This document shows, piece by piece, positions 21,916-30,962 of a DNA stretch of 61,473 bases (positions are counted from its first letter, which is position 1; the number at the start of each line of letters is the position of its first letter). The notes under the pieces were generated by a model, which searched no databases, was not told the DNA's origin, and worked only from the letters and a program-made list of their open reading frames with translations. Position numbers and translations under genes: made by a program. The DNA comes from Opitutales bacterium (lineage in GTDB: Bacteria; Verrucomicrobiota; Verrucomicrobiia; Opitutales; Coraliomargaritaceae). The stretch spans positions 1 to 61,473 of the forward strand of contig JABBCA010000025.1 in the NCBI GenBank assembly GCA_018607135.1, given 5' to 3'.

Positions 21916-22803
21916 ATGAGTCGCACAGGGATCATCGATTGCCACACCCACTGCTACCCACCAGAGGTGGCTGCCAATCCACGTGCTTGGGCAGAGGCAC
22001 ATAATGAGCTCCACTGGGCAGAGCTTGTGGCACCAGAGGGTAAAGTTTCCATTCAAGATTGGAGCAGCCCCGAATCGATGCTCACGGAAATGGACGCCAA
22101 CGGAGTCGAAAAAGCAGTGCTACTGGGTTGGTATTGGGAACACGAGCTGACGTGCCGTTGGCACAATCGAGAGATCGCCAACTGGGTGCAGAAAGCACCC
22201 GAGCGTTTCATCGGATTTGCTTCGATCTACCCGAACGAAAATGTCGTCGATCAACTCGAAACGGCCAAGGCATTGGGGCTGCGTGGCGTCGGTGAGCTTC
22301 ACAATGGCGCACAAAACTTCGCTTCGGATAGCCCAGCATGGATCGCGCTCGCCGACTGGTGCGTGGCCAACCACTGGCCTGTCAACCTACATGCCACCGA
22401 AGCGGCAGGACACGACCACCCAGGCAGTATCGAAACCCCACTCAAAGACTTTGTCCGAAAAGCCGAGGCGCACCCAAAGCTAAAGCTTATTCTCGCCCAC
22501 TGGGGCGGAGGGCTCCCCTTCTTCGAAGCGAACCCGCGACTACGCAAAGCCTTGAAAAACGTCTATTACGACACCGCAGCAAGCCCTCTGCTCTATGACG
22601 CCTCAGTTTTTCGATCCGTGATCGACGCAGTCGGCTGCGAAAAGATTCTTTACGGTTCCGACTTCCCACTACGTGTCTATCCGCGCAAGCAAACGCGCGC
22701 ACAAATGCAGCATTTCCTCGATGCCATACGCGATGAGACACAGCTCAATTCAGGCGAACTCGATGCGATCTTTTCGAAGAATTTTGAACGGCTGCTTGAA
22801 TAA
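21916..22803 (+). CDS. Amidohydrolase family 2 (ACMSD-like metal-dependent hydrolase)
   Basis: 295-residue TIM-barrel enzyme. Metal ligands visible: HxH in DCHTHCYP near the N-terminus, His in NLHATEA (about 157), His in ILAHWGGG (about 195) and Asp in LYGSDFPLRV (about 253). The family performs decarboxylation or hydrolysis of small carboxylates; the substrate cannot be read from the sequence. No signal peptide. No linked metabolic gene apart from the S4 protein upstream. Confidence 0.8.
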   Translation: MSRTGIIDCHTHCYPPEVAANPRAWAEAHNELHWAELVAPEGKVSIQDWSSPESMLTEMDANGVEKAVLLGWYWEHELTCRWHNREIANWVQKAPERFIGFASIYPNENVVDQLETAKALGLRGVGELHNGAQNFASDSPAWIALADWCVANHWPVNLHATEAAGHDHPGSIETPLKDFVRKAEAHPKLKLILAHWGGGLPFFEANPRLRKALKNVYYDTAASPLLYDASVFRSVIDAVGCEKILYGSDFPLRVYPRKQTRAQMQHFLDAIRDETQLNSGELDAIFSKNFERLLE

Positions 22804-22823
22804 CTCACAGGCTTGAAGCAAGG

Positions 22824-22931
22824 GAACGTCCAAGGTAGAACGTTCAACATCGAATATTGAAATACAGGCTGAGCACGGCAACTTCATGCATCACTCATCA
22901 TTGGACGTTCGACGTTGAGCGTTCGACGTCC
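22824..22931. repeat. Interspersed inverted repeat, GTTCGACGTTC family
   Basis: GAACGTCCAA (22824-22833) faces TTGGACGTTC (22901-22910), perfect over 10 bp. Inner parts carry GTTCAACATCGAA and GACGTTGAGCGTTCGACG. Member of the repeat family seen also at 28087, 40031-40177 and 54276. The rest of 22804-23060 is non-coding leader of oppA. Confidence 0.75.
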
Positions 22932-23060
22932 CCACCTCCTCACATCTGCAAACCCTGCTTCCAGCAGACTTTAGTCTACCAACTATATCGCAAGACGGCC
23001 AATAATTTCCTGCAAATCCCCTTGCGCGTTACTGCCTCCGCAATTACCGAAGTAAGACAC

Positions 23061-24686
23061 ATGCATCGTCCCCCTTTCTTTATTCCAACACTTTGCCTCT
23101 GTGCGCTGCTCTCGTTACTGATTGGCTGCGCCAAGAAAACGACGAATGTTGAATACGGAAATGCGAATCAAGAACTGTTCATTGGTATCGGCGCAGAACC
23201 CGCGACTCTCGACCCACACCTACTCACTGGACTGACTGAATATTCAGTCGTCATGGCCTTTCTCGAAGGCCTCACCACTCTGGATGCCGAATCCATGCGC
23301 GTCCGTCCCGGCGTGGCTCAGTCGTGGGAAATATCCGAGGACGGACTCACCTACACCTTCCATTTCAACCCCAAAGCAAAATGGTCAAACGGCGATCCAG
23401 TCACACCAGAAGATTTCCTGTTTTCCTTCGAACGTATCCTCACACCGCTCCTCGGCGCGCCCTATGCCTATATGCTTTATCCAATGCGTGGAGCCGAAGC
23501 ATTTCACACAGGCGAACTGACTGATTTCTCCAAAGTTGGCGCGACCGCTATCGACGAATATACTTTGCAAATTGTGCTCGAACAGCCGACGCCTTATTTC
23601 CTCAGCCTACTCGCGCACAACACATGGTTCCCCGTGCATCCTCCGACGATTTTACAACACGGCGGCATGACCGAGCGCATCTCAAAATGGACGAAAGCAG
23701 GTAACTACATCGGCAATGGTCCCTTTGTGCTCGAAGACTGGCGACTCAACAACCGCGTCTATGCCGTCAAAAGCCAGCACTATCACGATACTGATTCGGT
23801 CAAACTCAACGGCATTCATTTTCTGCCGATTGATATCGAAACCGAAGAGCGTGCCTTCCGCACGGGCCATTTACACATCACCGAGTCAGTGCCGATTCAT
23901 CGCATTGAATGGTATCGTGAGAATAGCCCCGAAACCATCCACTTCGCCACTTCGCTAGGGGTCTATTACTACATGCTCAATACCGAGCGCGAGCCGCTCA
24001 ACGATCCTCGAGTCCGCAAGGCACTCGCCTACTCGATCAATCGCGAAGAGCTCACCAAGCATGTGCTCAAAGCAGGCCAGCAGCCCGCCTACCACTTCAC
24101 GCCCCCAAATGCAGGCGGTTACAACGCCGAGGCTCGTTTCCCATACGATCCTGACCTCGCCCGCGAACTCCTCGCCGAAGCAGGCTTTCCTGCAGGTAAG
24201 GATTTCCCTGCGTTTGAACTACTTTACAACACCAGTGAATCGCATCGCACCATCGCCGTAGCGATTCAGCAAATGTGGAAACAAGAGCTCGGTATCGACA
24301 TCGAGCTTCATAACCAAGAATGGAAAGCCTACCTCTCCACACGCGAAGCAGGCGAATTCGACATCTTACGCGCCGCGTGGTTTGGCGACTATGACGATCC
24401 AAATACCTTTCTCAGCCTCGGCGAAACCAACAACGGAAACAACCATACCAATTGGAGCAACGCCGAATACGATGCACTGATCAAGCAAGCCGCCGTCACC
24501 CTAGATCCTGAAGCGCGCAAAGCCATTTTCCAAAAAGCGGAAACGCTCCTTATCGATGAGATGCCCGTCATCCCGATCTACTTTTACGTCACCAGCCGCC
24601 TCATCGACGACTCCGTGCAAGGTTGGTATCCAAGTATACTCGATAATCATCCGTATCAAGCGATCGAGTTAATTGGTAATGAGTAA
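23061..24686 (+). CDS. oppA: Oligopeptide ABC transporter substrate-binding lipoprotein (OppA family)
   Basis: Captures peptides outside the inner membrane for the permease OppBC. 541 residues; lipoprotein signal with lipobox LLIGC (Cys about 23). SBP_bac_5 signatures: LDPHLLTGLTEYSVVMAFLEGL, WSNGDPVTPEDFLFSFERIL, NGPFVLEDW, DPRVRKALAYSINREEL. I start at 23061 (MHRPPFF), since the upstream open frame runs through an interspersed repeat. First gene of oppA-oppB-oppC; no ATPase gene follows. Confidence 0.92.
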   Translation: MHRPPFFIPTLCLCALLSLLIGCAKKTTNVEYGNANQELFIGIGAEPATLDPHLLTGLTEYSVVMAFLEGLTTLDAESMRVRPGVAQSWEISEDGLTYTFHFNPKAKWSNGDPVTPEDFLFSFERILTPLLGAPYAYMLYPMRGAEAFHTGELTDFSKVGATAIDEYTLQIVLEQPTPYFLSLLAHNTWFPVHPPTILQHGGMTERISKWTKAGNYIGNGPFVLEDWRLNNRVYAVKSQHYHDTDSVKLNGIHFLPIDIETEERAFRTGHLHITESVPIHRIEWYRENSPETIHFATSLGVYYYMLNTEREPLNDPRVRKALAYSINREELTKHVLKAGQQPAYHFTPPNAGGYNAEARFPYDPDLARELLAEAGFPAGKDFPAFELLYNTSESHRTIAVAIQQMWKQELGIDIELHNQEWKAYLSTREAGEFDILRAAWFGDYDDPNTFLSLGETNNGNNHTNWSNAEYDALIKQAAVTLDPEARKAIFQKAETLLIDEMPVIPIYFYVTSRLIDDSVQGWYPSILDNHPYQAIELIGNE

Positions 24687-24767
24687 TAGCTAATTTCAAA
24701 TATTATCTACAATGCATCATCAATTATAAGCCACTAGGTATTACACATTATTCATTTAATTTAAACC

Positions 24768-25685
<918 letters not shown>

Positions 25686-25703
25686 TATTCACCATTCGAG
25701 TAT

Positions 25704-25781
25704 TGTAGCCGAATGCGTGAGCATTTGGACAAATCGCATTAGCAGCTTCAATCGATCCAAATCGTTACCGCTTTGGCTACA
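25704..25781. repeat. REP-like inverted repeat between oppB and oppC
   Basis: TGTAGCC (25704-25710) and GGCTACA (25775-25781) flank a short GC-variable insert in the 161-bp gap 25686-25846. Similar GTAGC/GCTAC-flanked elements occur at 56973-57053. It could fold as a hairpin between the two permease genes. Confidence 0.4.
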
Positions 25782-25846
25782 CATTCAGACTAGCAAACAC
25801 ACCTCTTCCCCGTGCCGCGCCTCGCTCGCGCGTCCTACCTCCTCGC

Positions 25847-26728
25847 ATGACTAAGCACGAACGCGAACAGATCGCCAACGACGCGACCTCTCTCGGCCGC
25901 GATGCTTGGGAGCAAATCAAACGCAACCGCATGGCGCAGATTGGGGGCGTTTTGTTTATCACGATTACTTTGCTCTGCTGGATCGGGCCAGCGTTGAGCA
26001 GCTACAGTTTCGAGCAACAAAACCTTGCCTACGGCCCTCAAGCGCCATCTACAGAACACTGGTTTGGCACCGATGATCTTGGGCGTGATCTCTTTGTGCG
26101 AATCCTCACTGGCGGACAAGTCTCCATCAGCGTGGGCTTTGCAGCCACGCTCGTGGCCCTCATTATTGGTGTCACCTACGGATCGATCGCCGGCTACGTC
26201 GGCGGTAAAAGCGAGGACTTAATGATGCGCTTTGTGGACGCAGTCTATGCCCTACCGTTTACCATGATCGTCATCATCCTCACGGTCACCTTTAACGAAA
26301 AGAATCTGATTCTCATTTTCATGGCCATCGGTGCTGTCGAATGGCTGACCATGGCGCGCATCGTGCGTGGTCAAACCCGAGCGCTACGTAAGCTCAACTA
26401 CGTAGATGCAGCCAAAGTTTATGGGGCATCGCACCTCTCTATCCTACTCAAACACATCCTGCCCAATTGTCTCGGGCCCATCATCGTCTACACCACGCTG
26501 ACTATTCCTGCCGTCATCCTATTGGAGTCTGTGCTCAGCTTCCTCGGCCTCGGCGTGCAACCACCCATGAGCTCATGGGGCGTGTTGATCAACGAAGGTG
26601 CCAAGAAAATCGACATTTACCCGTGGCAACTGATCTTCCCTGCGATCTTTTTCTCTCTGACTTTGTTTGCCTTGAACTTTATCGGAGATGGACTCCGCGA
26701 CGCGTTGGACCCGAAGGAGAGCAAATAG
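25847..26728 (+). CDS. oppC: Oligopeptide ABC transporter permease, OppC type
   Basis: 293 residues; second permease subunit. N-terminal cytoplasmic stretch, first TM at about 35-55 (IGGVLFITITLLCWIGPAL), then GTDDLGRDLFVRILTGGQVS, the DppC/OppC hallmark. Coupling motif AAKVYGASHLSILLKHILPNCLGPIIVY. Ends GDGLRDALDPKESK as in the family. The operon ends here: rpiB follows, not oppD/oppF, so the ATPases must be supplied from another locus. Confidence 0.95.
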   Translation: MTKHEREQIANDATSLGRDAWEQIKRNRMAQIGGVLFITITLLCWIGPALSSYSFEQQNLAYGPQAPSTEHWFGTDDLGRDLFVRILTGGQVSISVGFAATLVALIIGVTYGSIAGYVGGKSEDLMMRFVDAVYALPFTMIVIILTVTFNEKNLILIFMAIGAVEWLTMARIVRGQTRALRKLNYVDAAKVYGASHLSILLKHILPNCLGPIIVYTTLTIPAVILLESVLSFLGLGVQPPMSSWGVLINEGAKKIDIYPWQLIFPAIFFSLTLFALNFIGDGLRDALDPKESK

Positions 26729-26732
26729 TCGG

Positions 26733-26806
26733 TCTTAATCTGACTCCTAATGTAATCTGAATCCCTCAAATATACAATTTGGTCAGGATTATGATTAAGA
26801 GTGAGT
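26733..26806. repeat. Degenerate TAATC-type inverted repeat
   Basis: TCTTAATCTGACTCCTAATG (from 26735) faces AGGATTATGATTAAGAG (about 26787-26803). It is a weaker relative of the long inverted repeat at 30314-30521. Confidence 0.4.
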
Positions 26807-26849
26807 TTACGTATTGCCCTAGTCACCACCTCACTCTTTTACTTTTCGC

Positions 26850-27293
26850 ATGAGTCAACACTCTCTTACTATTTCGATCGGAACGGACCACGCGGGATTT
26901 CCTCTCAAGGGGCCGATCACCAAATTTCTTCAAGCATGCGGACACACGGTCATCGACTGTGGTTGCGACTCTACTGAGTCTTGTGATTATCCAGATTTCA
27001 TTCGCCCGGCAGCTCAAGCGGTCTCGGAAGGTAAAGCGGACCTCGCCATTGTCCTCGGTGGTAGTGGCAACGGTGAAGCGATTGTCGCCAATAAAGTCAA
27101 AGGCGTCCGCTGTGGACTCGTTTGGGATGAATGGTCTGCTGAAATGACCAAGCTTCACAACAATGCCAACTGTATCGCGATGGGCGCACGCCCTGTTCCC
27201 GAAGCACTCGCACTCAAACTCGTCGGCATCTGGCTCGATACCGAGTTCGAAGGTGGCCGTCACATCCGCCGTGTAGAAAAGATTGAGCAGTAA
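26850..27293 (+). CDS. rpiB: Ribose-5-phosphate isomerase B / sugar-phosphate isomerase
   Basis: Interconverts ribose 5-phosphate and ribulose 5-phosphate in the pentose phosphate pathway. 147 residues of the RpiB/LacA/LacB fold: GTDHAGFPLKG near the N-terminus, catalytic loop GGSGNGEAI, then HNNANCIAMGAR. The GGSGNGE form (Ser and Glu catalytic pair) is the one known from Mycobacterium rather than the Cys form of E. coli. Monocistronic. Cytoplasmic. Confidence 0.92.
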   Translation: MSQHSLTISIGTDHAGFPLKGPITKFLQACGHTVIDCGCDSTESCDYPDFIRPAAQAVSEGKADLAIVLGGSGNGEAIVANKVKGVRCGLVWDEWSAEMTKLHNNANCIAMGARPVPEALALKLVGIWLDTEFEGGRHIRRVEKIEQ

Positions 27294-27299
27294 CCTAAA

Positions 27300-27362
27300 C
27301 GGGAGCGTCGGGCTTCGTCCCGACACCTAGACTAAATACGGACACGGAGCTCTGCGCTCCCA
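27300..27362. repeat. Two short hairpin repeats downstream of rpiB
   Basis: GTCGGG-CTTCGT-CCCGAC (27308-27325) and GGAGC-TCTGC-GCTCC (27346-27360). They may stop or stabilise the rpiB transcript; no T-run follows, so they are listed as repeats. Confidence 0.45.
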
Positions 27363-27444
27363 AAATAAACGAATTCTCTATAGAGCTTGAAAGATCGAAG
27401 ACTCCTGCTCTTCTTACCTGATCAAACCAAAGCAAATTTTACCC

Positions 27445-28029
27445 ATGGCTGAAAAAGATAAATCCAAAGAAAAAGACGACAAGAAGTCTGGAATCAAAAT
27501 CCAAGAAACTTTCCTGAAGGAGCGCAAAATCTTCCTTTGGGGCGGCGTGACTGATAAGACCGCTAGCGAAGTAACTGAAAAGCTCCTCTATTTGGAGATG
27601 GATGCACCGGGTAAGGAAATTACTTTCTATATAAACACCCCAGGCGGTTCGATCACTGCGGGCATGGCGATCTACGACACCATGAAGCTCATCAGCTCCC
27701 CAATCACTGTGGTGGTCACAGGGATGGCTGCGAGTATGGGTTCGATCCTTCTGTGCGGTGCGGACAAAGGTAAACGCCTGCTCTACCCACACTCTCGTGT
27801 ATTGATCCACCAACCTTTGATCTCTGGCCAAATGGTGGCGGTTGCGGTAGACATACATATCCAAGCGCAAGAAATGGAACGCCTACGCGATGAGCTCAAC
27901 GCGATCCTCGCTGAAAGCTCCGGTCAGCCGCTCGAAAAGATCCAACAAGACACCGACCGCGACTTTTATATGACTGCTGACGAAGCGATCGCTTACGGTC
28001 TCGCGGACAAGGTCGTCGAAAAGATCTAG
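27445..28029 (+). CDS. clpP: ATP-dependent Clp protease proteolytic subunit
   Basis: Barrel-forming serine protease that degrades unfolded proteins delivered by Clp ATPases. 194 residues with Ser97 (GMAASMGS), His122 (RVLIHQP) and the Asp of DTDRD (about 169-171). N-terminal Lys/Asp-rich leader (MAEKDKSKEKDDKKSG) is longer and more charged than in E. coli. No clpX neighbour, unlike the common clpP-clpX pair; the next gene is a DUF2288 protein. Confidence 0.95.
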   Translation: MAEKDKSKEKDDKKSGIKIQETFLKERKIFLWGGVTDKTASEVTEKLLYLEMDAPGKEITFYINTPGGSITAGMAIYDTMKLISSPITVVVTGMAASMGSILLCGADKGKRLLYPHSRVLIHQPLISGQMVAVAVDIHIQAQEMERLRDELNAILAESSGQPLEKIQQDTDRDFYMTADEAIAYGLADKVVEKI

Positions 28030-28059
28030 TCGAACATCTAATGATGAAGCTCAGAGGTA

Positions 28060-28443
28060 ATGATCGAGGATGCTTCCAATTCTGATTTCAATGTTGAGCG
28101 TTCAAAGTTCGACGTTCAAGCGCAGCACCAAGACTTCAGCCCTGCAGAGGACCATTCAAGTGACCTCGATAAACTCGAAAAATACTCGGGAGACGTTGAT
28201 TGGACCTACCTCAAGCCCCACTACGAAGCAAAATCGATGGTCTACGTCGACCCCGCCCTCGACTTAAAAGAGGCGGGGCTCGCATTTACCAACGACGACA
28301 AAGACCAAGTGCAGGCATGGCTCAAGTCAGGCGATCTGGTGCAACCTTGCGACCTACATGTAGAACACTGGATCGAAGTAAAGACGCGTTTCAACGCAAT
28401 GATCGTGCGCCCCTTTGTATTGGCACAGCCCATACAAATATAG
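28060..28443 (+). CDS. DUF2288 family protein with repeat-encoded N-terminus
   Basis: 127 residues. Residues about 35-127 (DLDKLEKYSGDVDWTYLKPH...YVDPALDLKEAGLAFTNDDKDQVQAWLKSGDL...IVRPFVLAQPI) match the DUF2288 pattern, a family of small cytoplasmic proteins of unknown role. The first 34 residues lie outside that core. Residues 10-20 (FNVERSKFDVQ) are encoded by a copy of the interspersed GTTCGACGTTC repeat (28087-28119). No in-frame ATG lies between the repeat and the core, so the repeat seems to be translated, unless a non-standard start is used. It follows clpP by 30 bp. Confidence 0.75.
   Translation: MIEDASNSDFNVERSKFDVQAQHQDFSPAEDHSSDLDKLEKYSGDVDWTYLKPHYEAKSMVYVDPALDLKEAGLAFTNDDKDQVQAWLKSGDLVQPCDLHVEHWIEVKTRFNAMIVRPFVLAQPIQI
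28087..28119 (+). repeat. Interspersed repeat copy inside the DUF2288 reading frame
   Basis: Reads TTCAATGTTGAGCG, then TTCAAAGTTCGACGTTCAA; the same units occur in non-coding copies at 22901-22931 and 40139-40177. The frame through it has no stop and encodes NVERSKFDV. Confidence 0.7.
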
Positions 28444-28467
28444 GCAACACATGAAATCTGCTGTTCA

Positions 28468-29190
28468 CTACAGATAGCTCTCAAACTGCGCTTCAAGATC
28501 TTCGAGCATTTCCTCAGTAATGGAGAATTCAATCATCTGCGCGAAGCAATCTAAACTCACGATTGCATTGGTCGTCGCCTCACAGTCGGAATAACCCTTG
28601 AAGCGCACACTAAAGTCTTTGTTTAGTGTATTCACGTCTTGGTATATTGTCCCTAAACCACTGAAATCTGGGTCCGTATCTAATCCAGCTTTACTGCGAA
28701 AATGTTGCGCCAACGCATACATCGAAAGCGCACGATACATCGTCTCCTCCATACTCGCGAATGGTAAATGATGCAGCACCATCGGACGCAATTTATCCAT
28801 TATTGGACAACCGCTACTCGCCATGTGAATCCCCATCAATGAGCTGATCGCAGGATACAAAGCAGTTTGCTCACGACTACTGGTGCGTTGCTCGGTCTCT
28901 ACCACGACATTCGCTTGCTTGATTGATTTGTAGTCATGAAAAAACTCCATCACATCGACAATGCTCGTTGCGACCGGACAATACGGATGCGTTTCTTTTG
29001 TCAAAGGGCAATGCCGACAACGACAATATTCCAAGTGGGTCCAACTAGGATACTCCTCACAAGGCTTCCGAACTAAAACACCTGTTTTACGTTCGAGTTC
29101 GACATCAAACACTTTCTTAGCCCCCTCTGGGAAAGTAAAAACGTATCGAATTCTGGTTGTCGAATCTTTCTCCATATTGTCAGTATTCAT
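28468..29190 (-). CDS. Conserved Cys-rich protein of unknown function
   Basis: 240 residues. N-terminal beta part (RIRYVFTFPEGAKKVFDVELERKTG), then a Cys cluster CRCRHCPLTKETHPYCPVA (about 56-74) that could bind zinc or an iron-sulfur cluster, then a helical domain with the segment SGCPIMDKLRPMVLHHLPFA. Reminiscent of the DUF6901 type (a beta N-terminus of form YxFxFxDG), but I cannot confirm this. Divergent from dinB (55 bp between starts). Confidence 0.7.
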   Translation of the reverse strand: MNTDNMEKDSTTRIRYVFTFPEGAKKVFDVELERKTGVLVRKPCEEYPSWTHLEYCRCRHCPLTKETHPYCPVATSIVDVMEFFHDYKSIKQANVVVETEQRTSSREQTALYPAISSLMGIHMASSGCPIMDKLRPMVLHHLPFASMEETMYRALSMYALAQHFRSKAGLDTDPDFSGLGTIYQDVNTLNKDFSVRFKGYSDCEATTNAIVSLDCFAQMIEFSITEEMLEDLEAQFESYL

Positions 29191-29245
29191 AGCGACCCCC
29201 TTTCACGAAGCAATCGCAGAACAACTCAAGCCCCTTCCCATTCGA

Positions 29246-30295
29246 ATGAAAGCCAACCGACGCATCGTTCACATTGATATGGACTGCTTTTATGCAGCCG
29301 TAGAGATGCGTGAACATCCAGAGCTCGGGAATCGCCCAGTCGCAGTGGGCGGTGCCTCTGGCCGTGGTGTGCTGACGACCTGTAATTATGCTGCACGCGA
29401 ATATGGAGTGCGTTCCGCGATGCCTGTCTTTAAAGCAAGAGCGCTCTGCCCAAATTTAGTCATCCTCCCAGTGCGTTTTGAGCTCTATCGAGCCGCCTCT
29501 GGCGTAGTGCGCGACATTTTCAAACGCTATACCGATCTCATCGAACCACTTTCGCTCGACGAGGCCTACCTAGACCTTACCCATCACAAACGCAGTGGCG
29601 CTGAGCTCGCCGGAGAAATACGTCAAGCGATCTACGACGAAACTCAGCTCACCGCATCGGCAGGCATCGCTCCCAATAAACTCATCGCAAAAATCGCCAG
29701 CGATTGGAACAAGCCCAATGGGCAATGCGTCGTCGCTCCGTCTCGCATCGATGAATTCATGCACCCACTCCCCGTGCGTCGAATCTGGGGCGTTGGGCCA
29801 AAGAGCGCTGCCAAACTCACCGCAATGGGTATCGAGACCTGCGGCGAACTCCAAGCACTCGATCAAACAGAACTCGCGCAAAACTTCGGAAGCTTCGGTC
29901 TCGAACTCTACAAACTCTGTCGTGGAATTGATGAACGTCCCGTCGAACCCAACCGTATTCGTAAAACGCTGAGCAACGAAAGCACCTACTCGCAAGATCT
30001 AGAAACACTCGAAGCCTGCGAGCAAGCACTCCTCAATCAGCACCACGAGCTTATTGAAGATCTTCGCAATAGCGCACCGGATCGAAAAATTGCGAAGGTG
30101 CTCGTTAAATTAAAGTTCAGCGACTTCCGACGCACCACCGCCGAGATGCCATCGACCCAAGCCGAACCCAAGCTTTTCTTGCAACTCTTGCGCGAAGCGT
30201 GGGGCCGTAGCGGTCAGCCCGTCCGCCTGCTTGGCGTCGGCGTGCGCTTCGCAGAAACCGACAGCAGCCCCGAGCAAATGGAACTGAGTTTGTAG
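29246..30295 (+). CDS. dinB: DNA polymerase IV (Y-family translesion polymerase)
   Basis: Copies past damaged bases with low fidelity. 349 residues from the ATG at 29246 (MKANRRIVHIDMD), full family length. Catalytic acidic residues are in HIDMDCFYAAVE and SLDEAYLD; also SAGIAPNKLIAKIASDWNKPNG, the HhH region (PVRRIWGVGPKSAAKLTAMGI) and a little-finger domain with KTLSNESTYSQDL. Ends EQMELSL, near a possible clamp-binding tail (Q-x2-L-x-L). No LexA box was recognised in the short divergent promoter gap. Confidence 0.95.
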   Translation: MKANRRIVHIDMDCFYAAVEMREHPELGNRPVAVGGASGRGVLTTCNYAAREYGVRSAMPVFKARALCPNLVILPVRFELYRAASGVVRDIFKRYTDLIEPLSLDEAYLDLTHHKRSGAELAGEIRQAIYDETQLTASAGIAPNKLIAKIASDWNKPNGQCVVAPSRIDEFMHPLPVRRIWGVGPKSAAKLTAMGIETCGELQALDQTELAQNFGSFGLELYKLCRGIDERPVEPNRIRKTLSNESTYSQDLETLEACEQALLNQHHELIEDLRNSAPDRKIAKVLVKLKFSDFRRTTAEMPSTQAEPKLFLQLLREAWGRSGQPVRLLGVGVRFAETDSSPEQMELSL

Positions 30296-30313
30296 CCAAC
30301 CAGCCTGAATCAT

Positions 30314-30521
30314 AATCGTAATCCTAGTCTTAATCTCGATCGAATTTTCAACCGCCCGCTTTCGGCTTTTCTCGCAAAGCTACGACAGACAGGTCGCTCG
30401 AGAACACAGAATCGATTTAAAATATTCTCATCATCCAAAGCCTAAGCATACCCGTGCTCTGCGGTTAAACCAACCGAGACCAAACTGACGTCAGATTAAG
30501 ATTAAGAGTAGGATTACGATT
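30314..30521. repeat. 208-bp element bounded by 22-bp inverted repeats
   Basis: AATCGTAATCCTAGTCTTAATC (reverse of the right arm, left copy 30314-30335) and its complement at 30500-30521 agree at 21 of 22 positions. The 164 bp between them encode nothing obvious. Arms are made of TAATC-type units that also appear at 26733-26806. It fills the gap 30296-30542. Confidence 0.75.
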
Positions 30522-30542
30522 AAGACAAATACCCACACACAC

Positions 30543-30573
30543 AAAAAAAAGGCCGCCCTTGCGGACGACCTTT
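30543..30573 (-). terminator. Rho-independent terminator of the rpsP-trmD-rplS operon
   Basis: On the minus strand AAGGTCGTCC (30572-30563) pairs with GGGCGGCCTT (30558-30549), two G-U pairs, 4-nt loop, then a run of T (30548-30543). Lies 18 bp after the rplS stop. Confidence 0.92.
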
Positions 30574-30590
30574 TAGAAAAGTAATTAAGC

Positions 30591-30962
30591 TTACTTGCGC
30601 TTTGCTTCGACGAGGCGCTTTTCCTTAACTTGGTTAGCAGCCTTACCGATACGGTCGCGCATGTAATACATACGAGCACGCATAGTTACCGACTCACGGT
30701 CGATCTCGATTTTCTCGATGGTTGGGCTGTGAACAGGGAATACCTTTTCAACACCCACACCTGATGCGATACGACGCACAGTGAAAGTTTCTTGGATGCT
30801 ACCACCCTTGCGAGCGATCACGATACCAGCGAAAACCTGGATACGTGTCTTGTCACCTTCTTTAACCTTAAGGTGAACGCGAACACCGTCGCCGACTTTA
30901 AAGTCTGCACGGTCGCTCGTAAGTTGATCTGATGTGATTTCTTCTAGGATTGCTTGGCTCAT
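30591..30962 (-). CDS. rplS: 50S ribosomal protein L19
   Basis: 123 residues from the ATG at 30962 (MSQAILEEI). Family features: FKVGDGVRVHLKVKEGDKTRIQVFAGIVIARKGGSIQETFTVRRIASGVGVEKVFPVHSPTI. Located at the subunit interface of the large subunit. The start overlaps the trmD stop by four bases (ATGA), giving translational coupling. C-terminal tail KEKRLVEAKRK. Confidence 0.97.
   Translation of the reverse strand: MSQAILEEITSDQLTSDRADFKVGDGVRVHLKVKEGDKTRIQVFAGIVIARKGGSIQETFTVRRIASGVGVEKVFPVHSPTIEKIEIDRESVTMRARMYYMRDRIGKAANQVKEKRLVEAKRK

Noticed and set aside
22857-23060. Upstream extension of the oppA reading frame
   Set aside because: It runs through an interspersed repeat and precedes a clear lipoprotein signal that starts at 23061.
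26823-27326. 167-codon antisense frame over rpiB
   Set aside because: Shadow of a strong coding gene; no protein features.
27439-27870. 143-codon antisense frame over clpP
   Set aside because: Shadow of clpP codon usage; no recognisable protein.
28961-29245. Upstream extension of dinB
   Set aside because: It overlaps the divergent Cys-rich gene, and the family start is at 29246.
29570-29995. 141-codon antisense frame over dinB
   Set aside because: Mirrors dinB codons and has no independent support.
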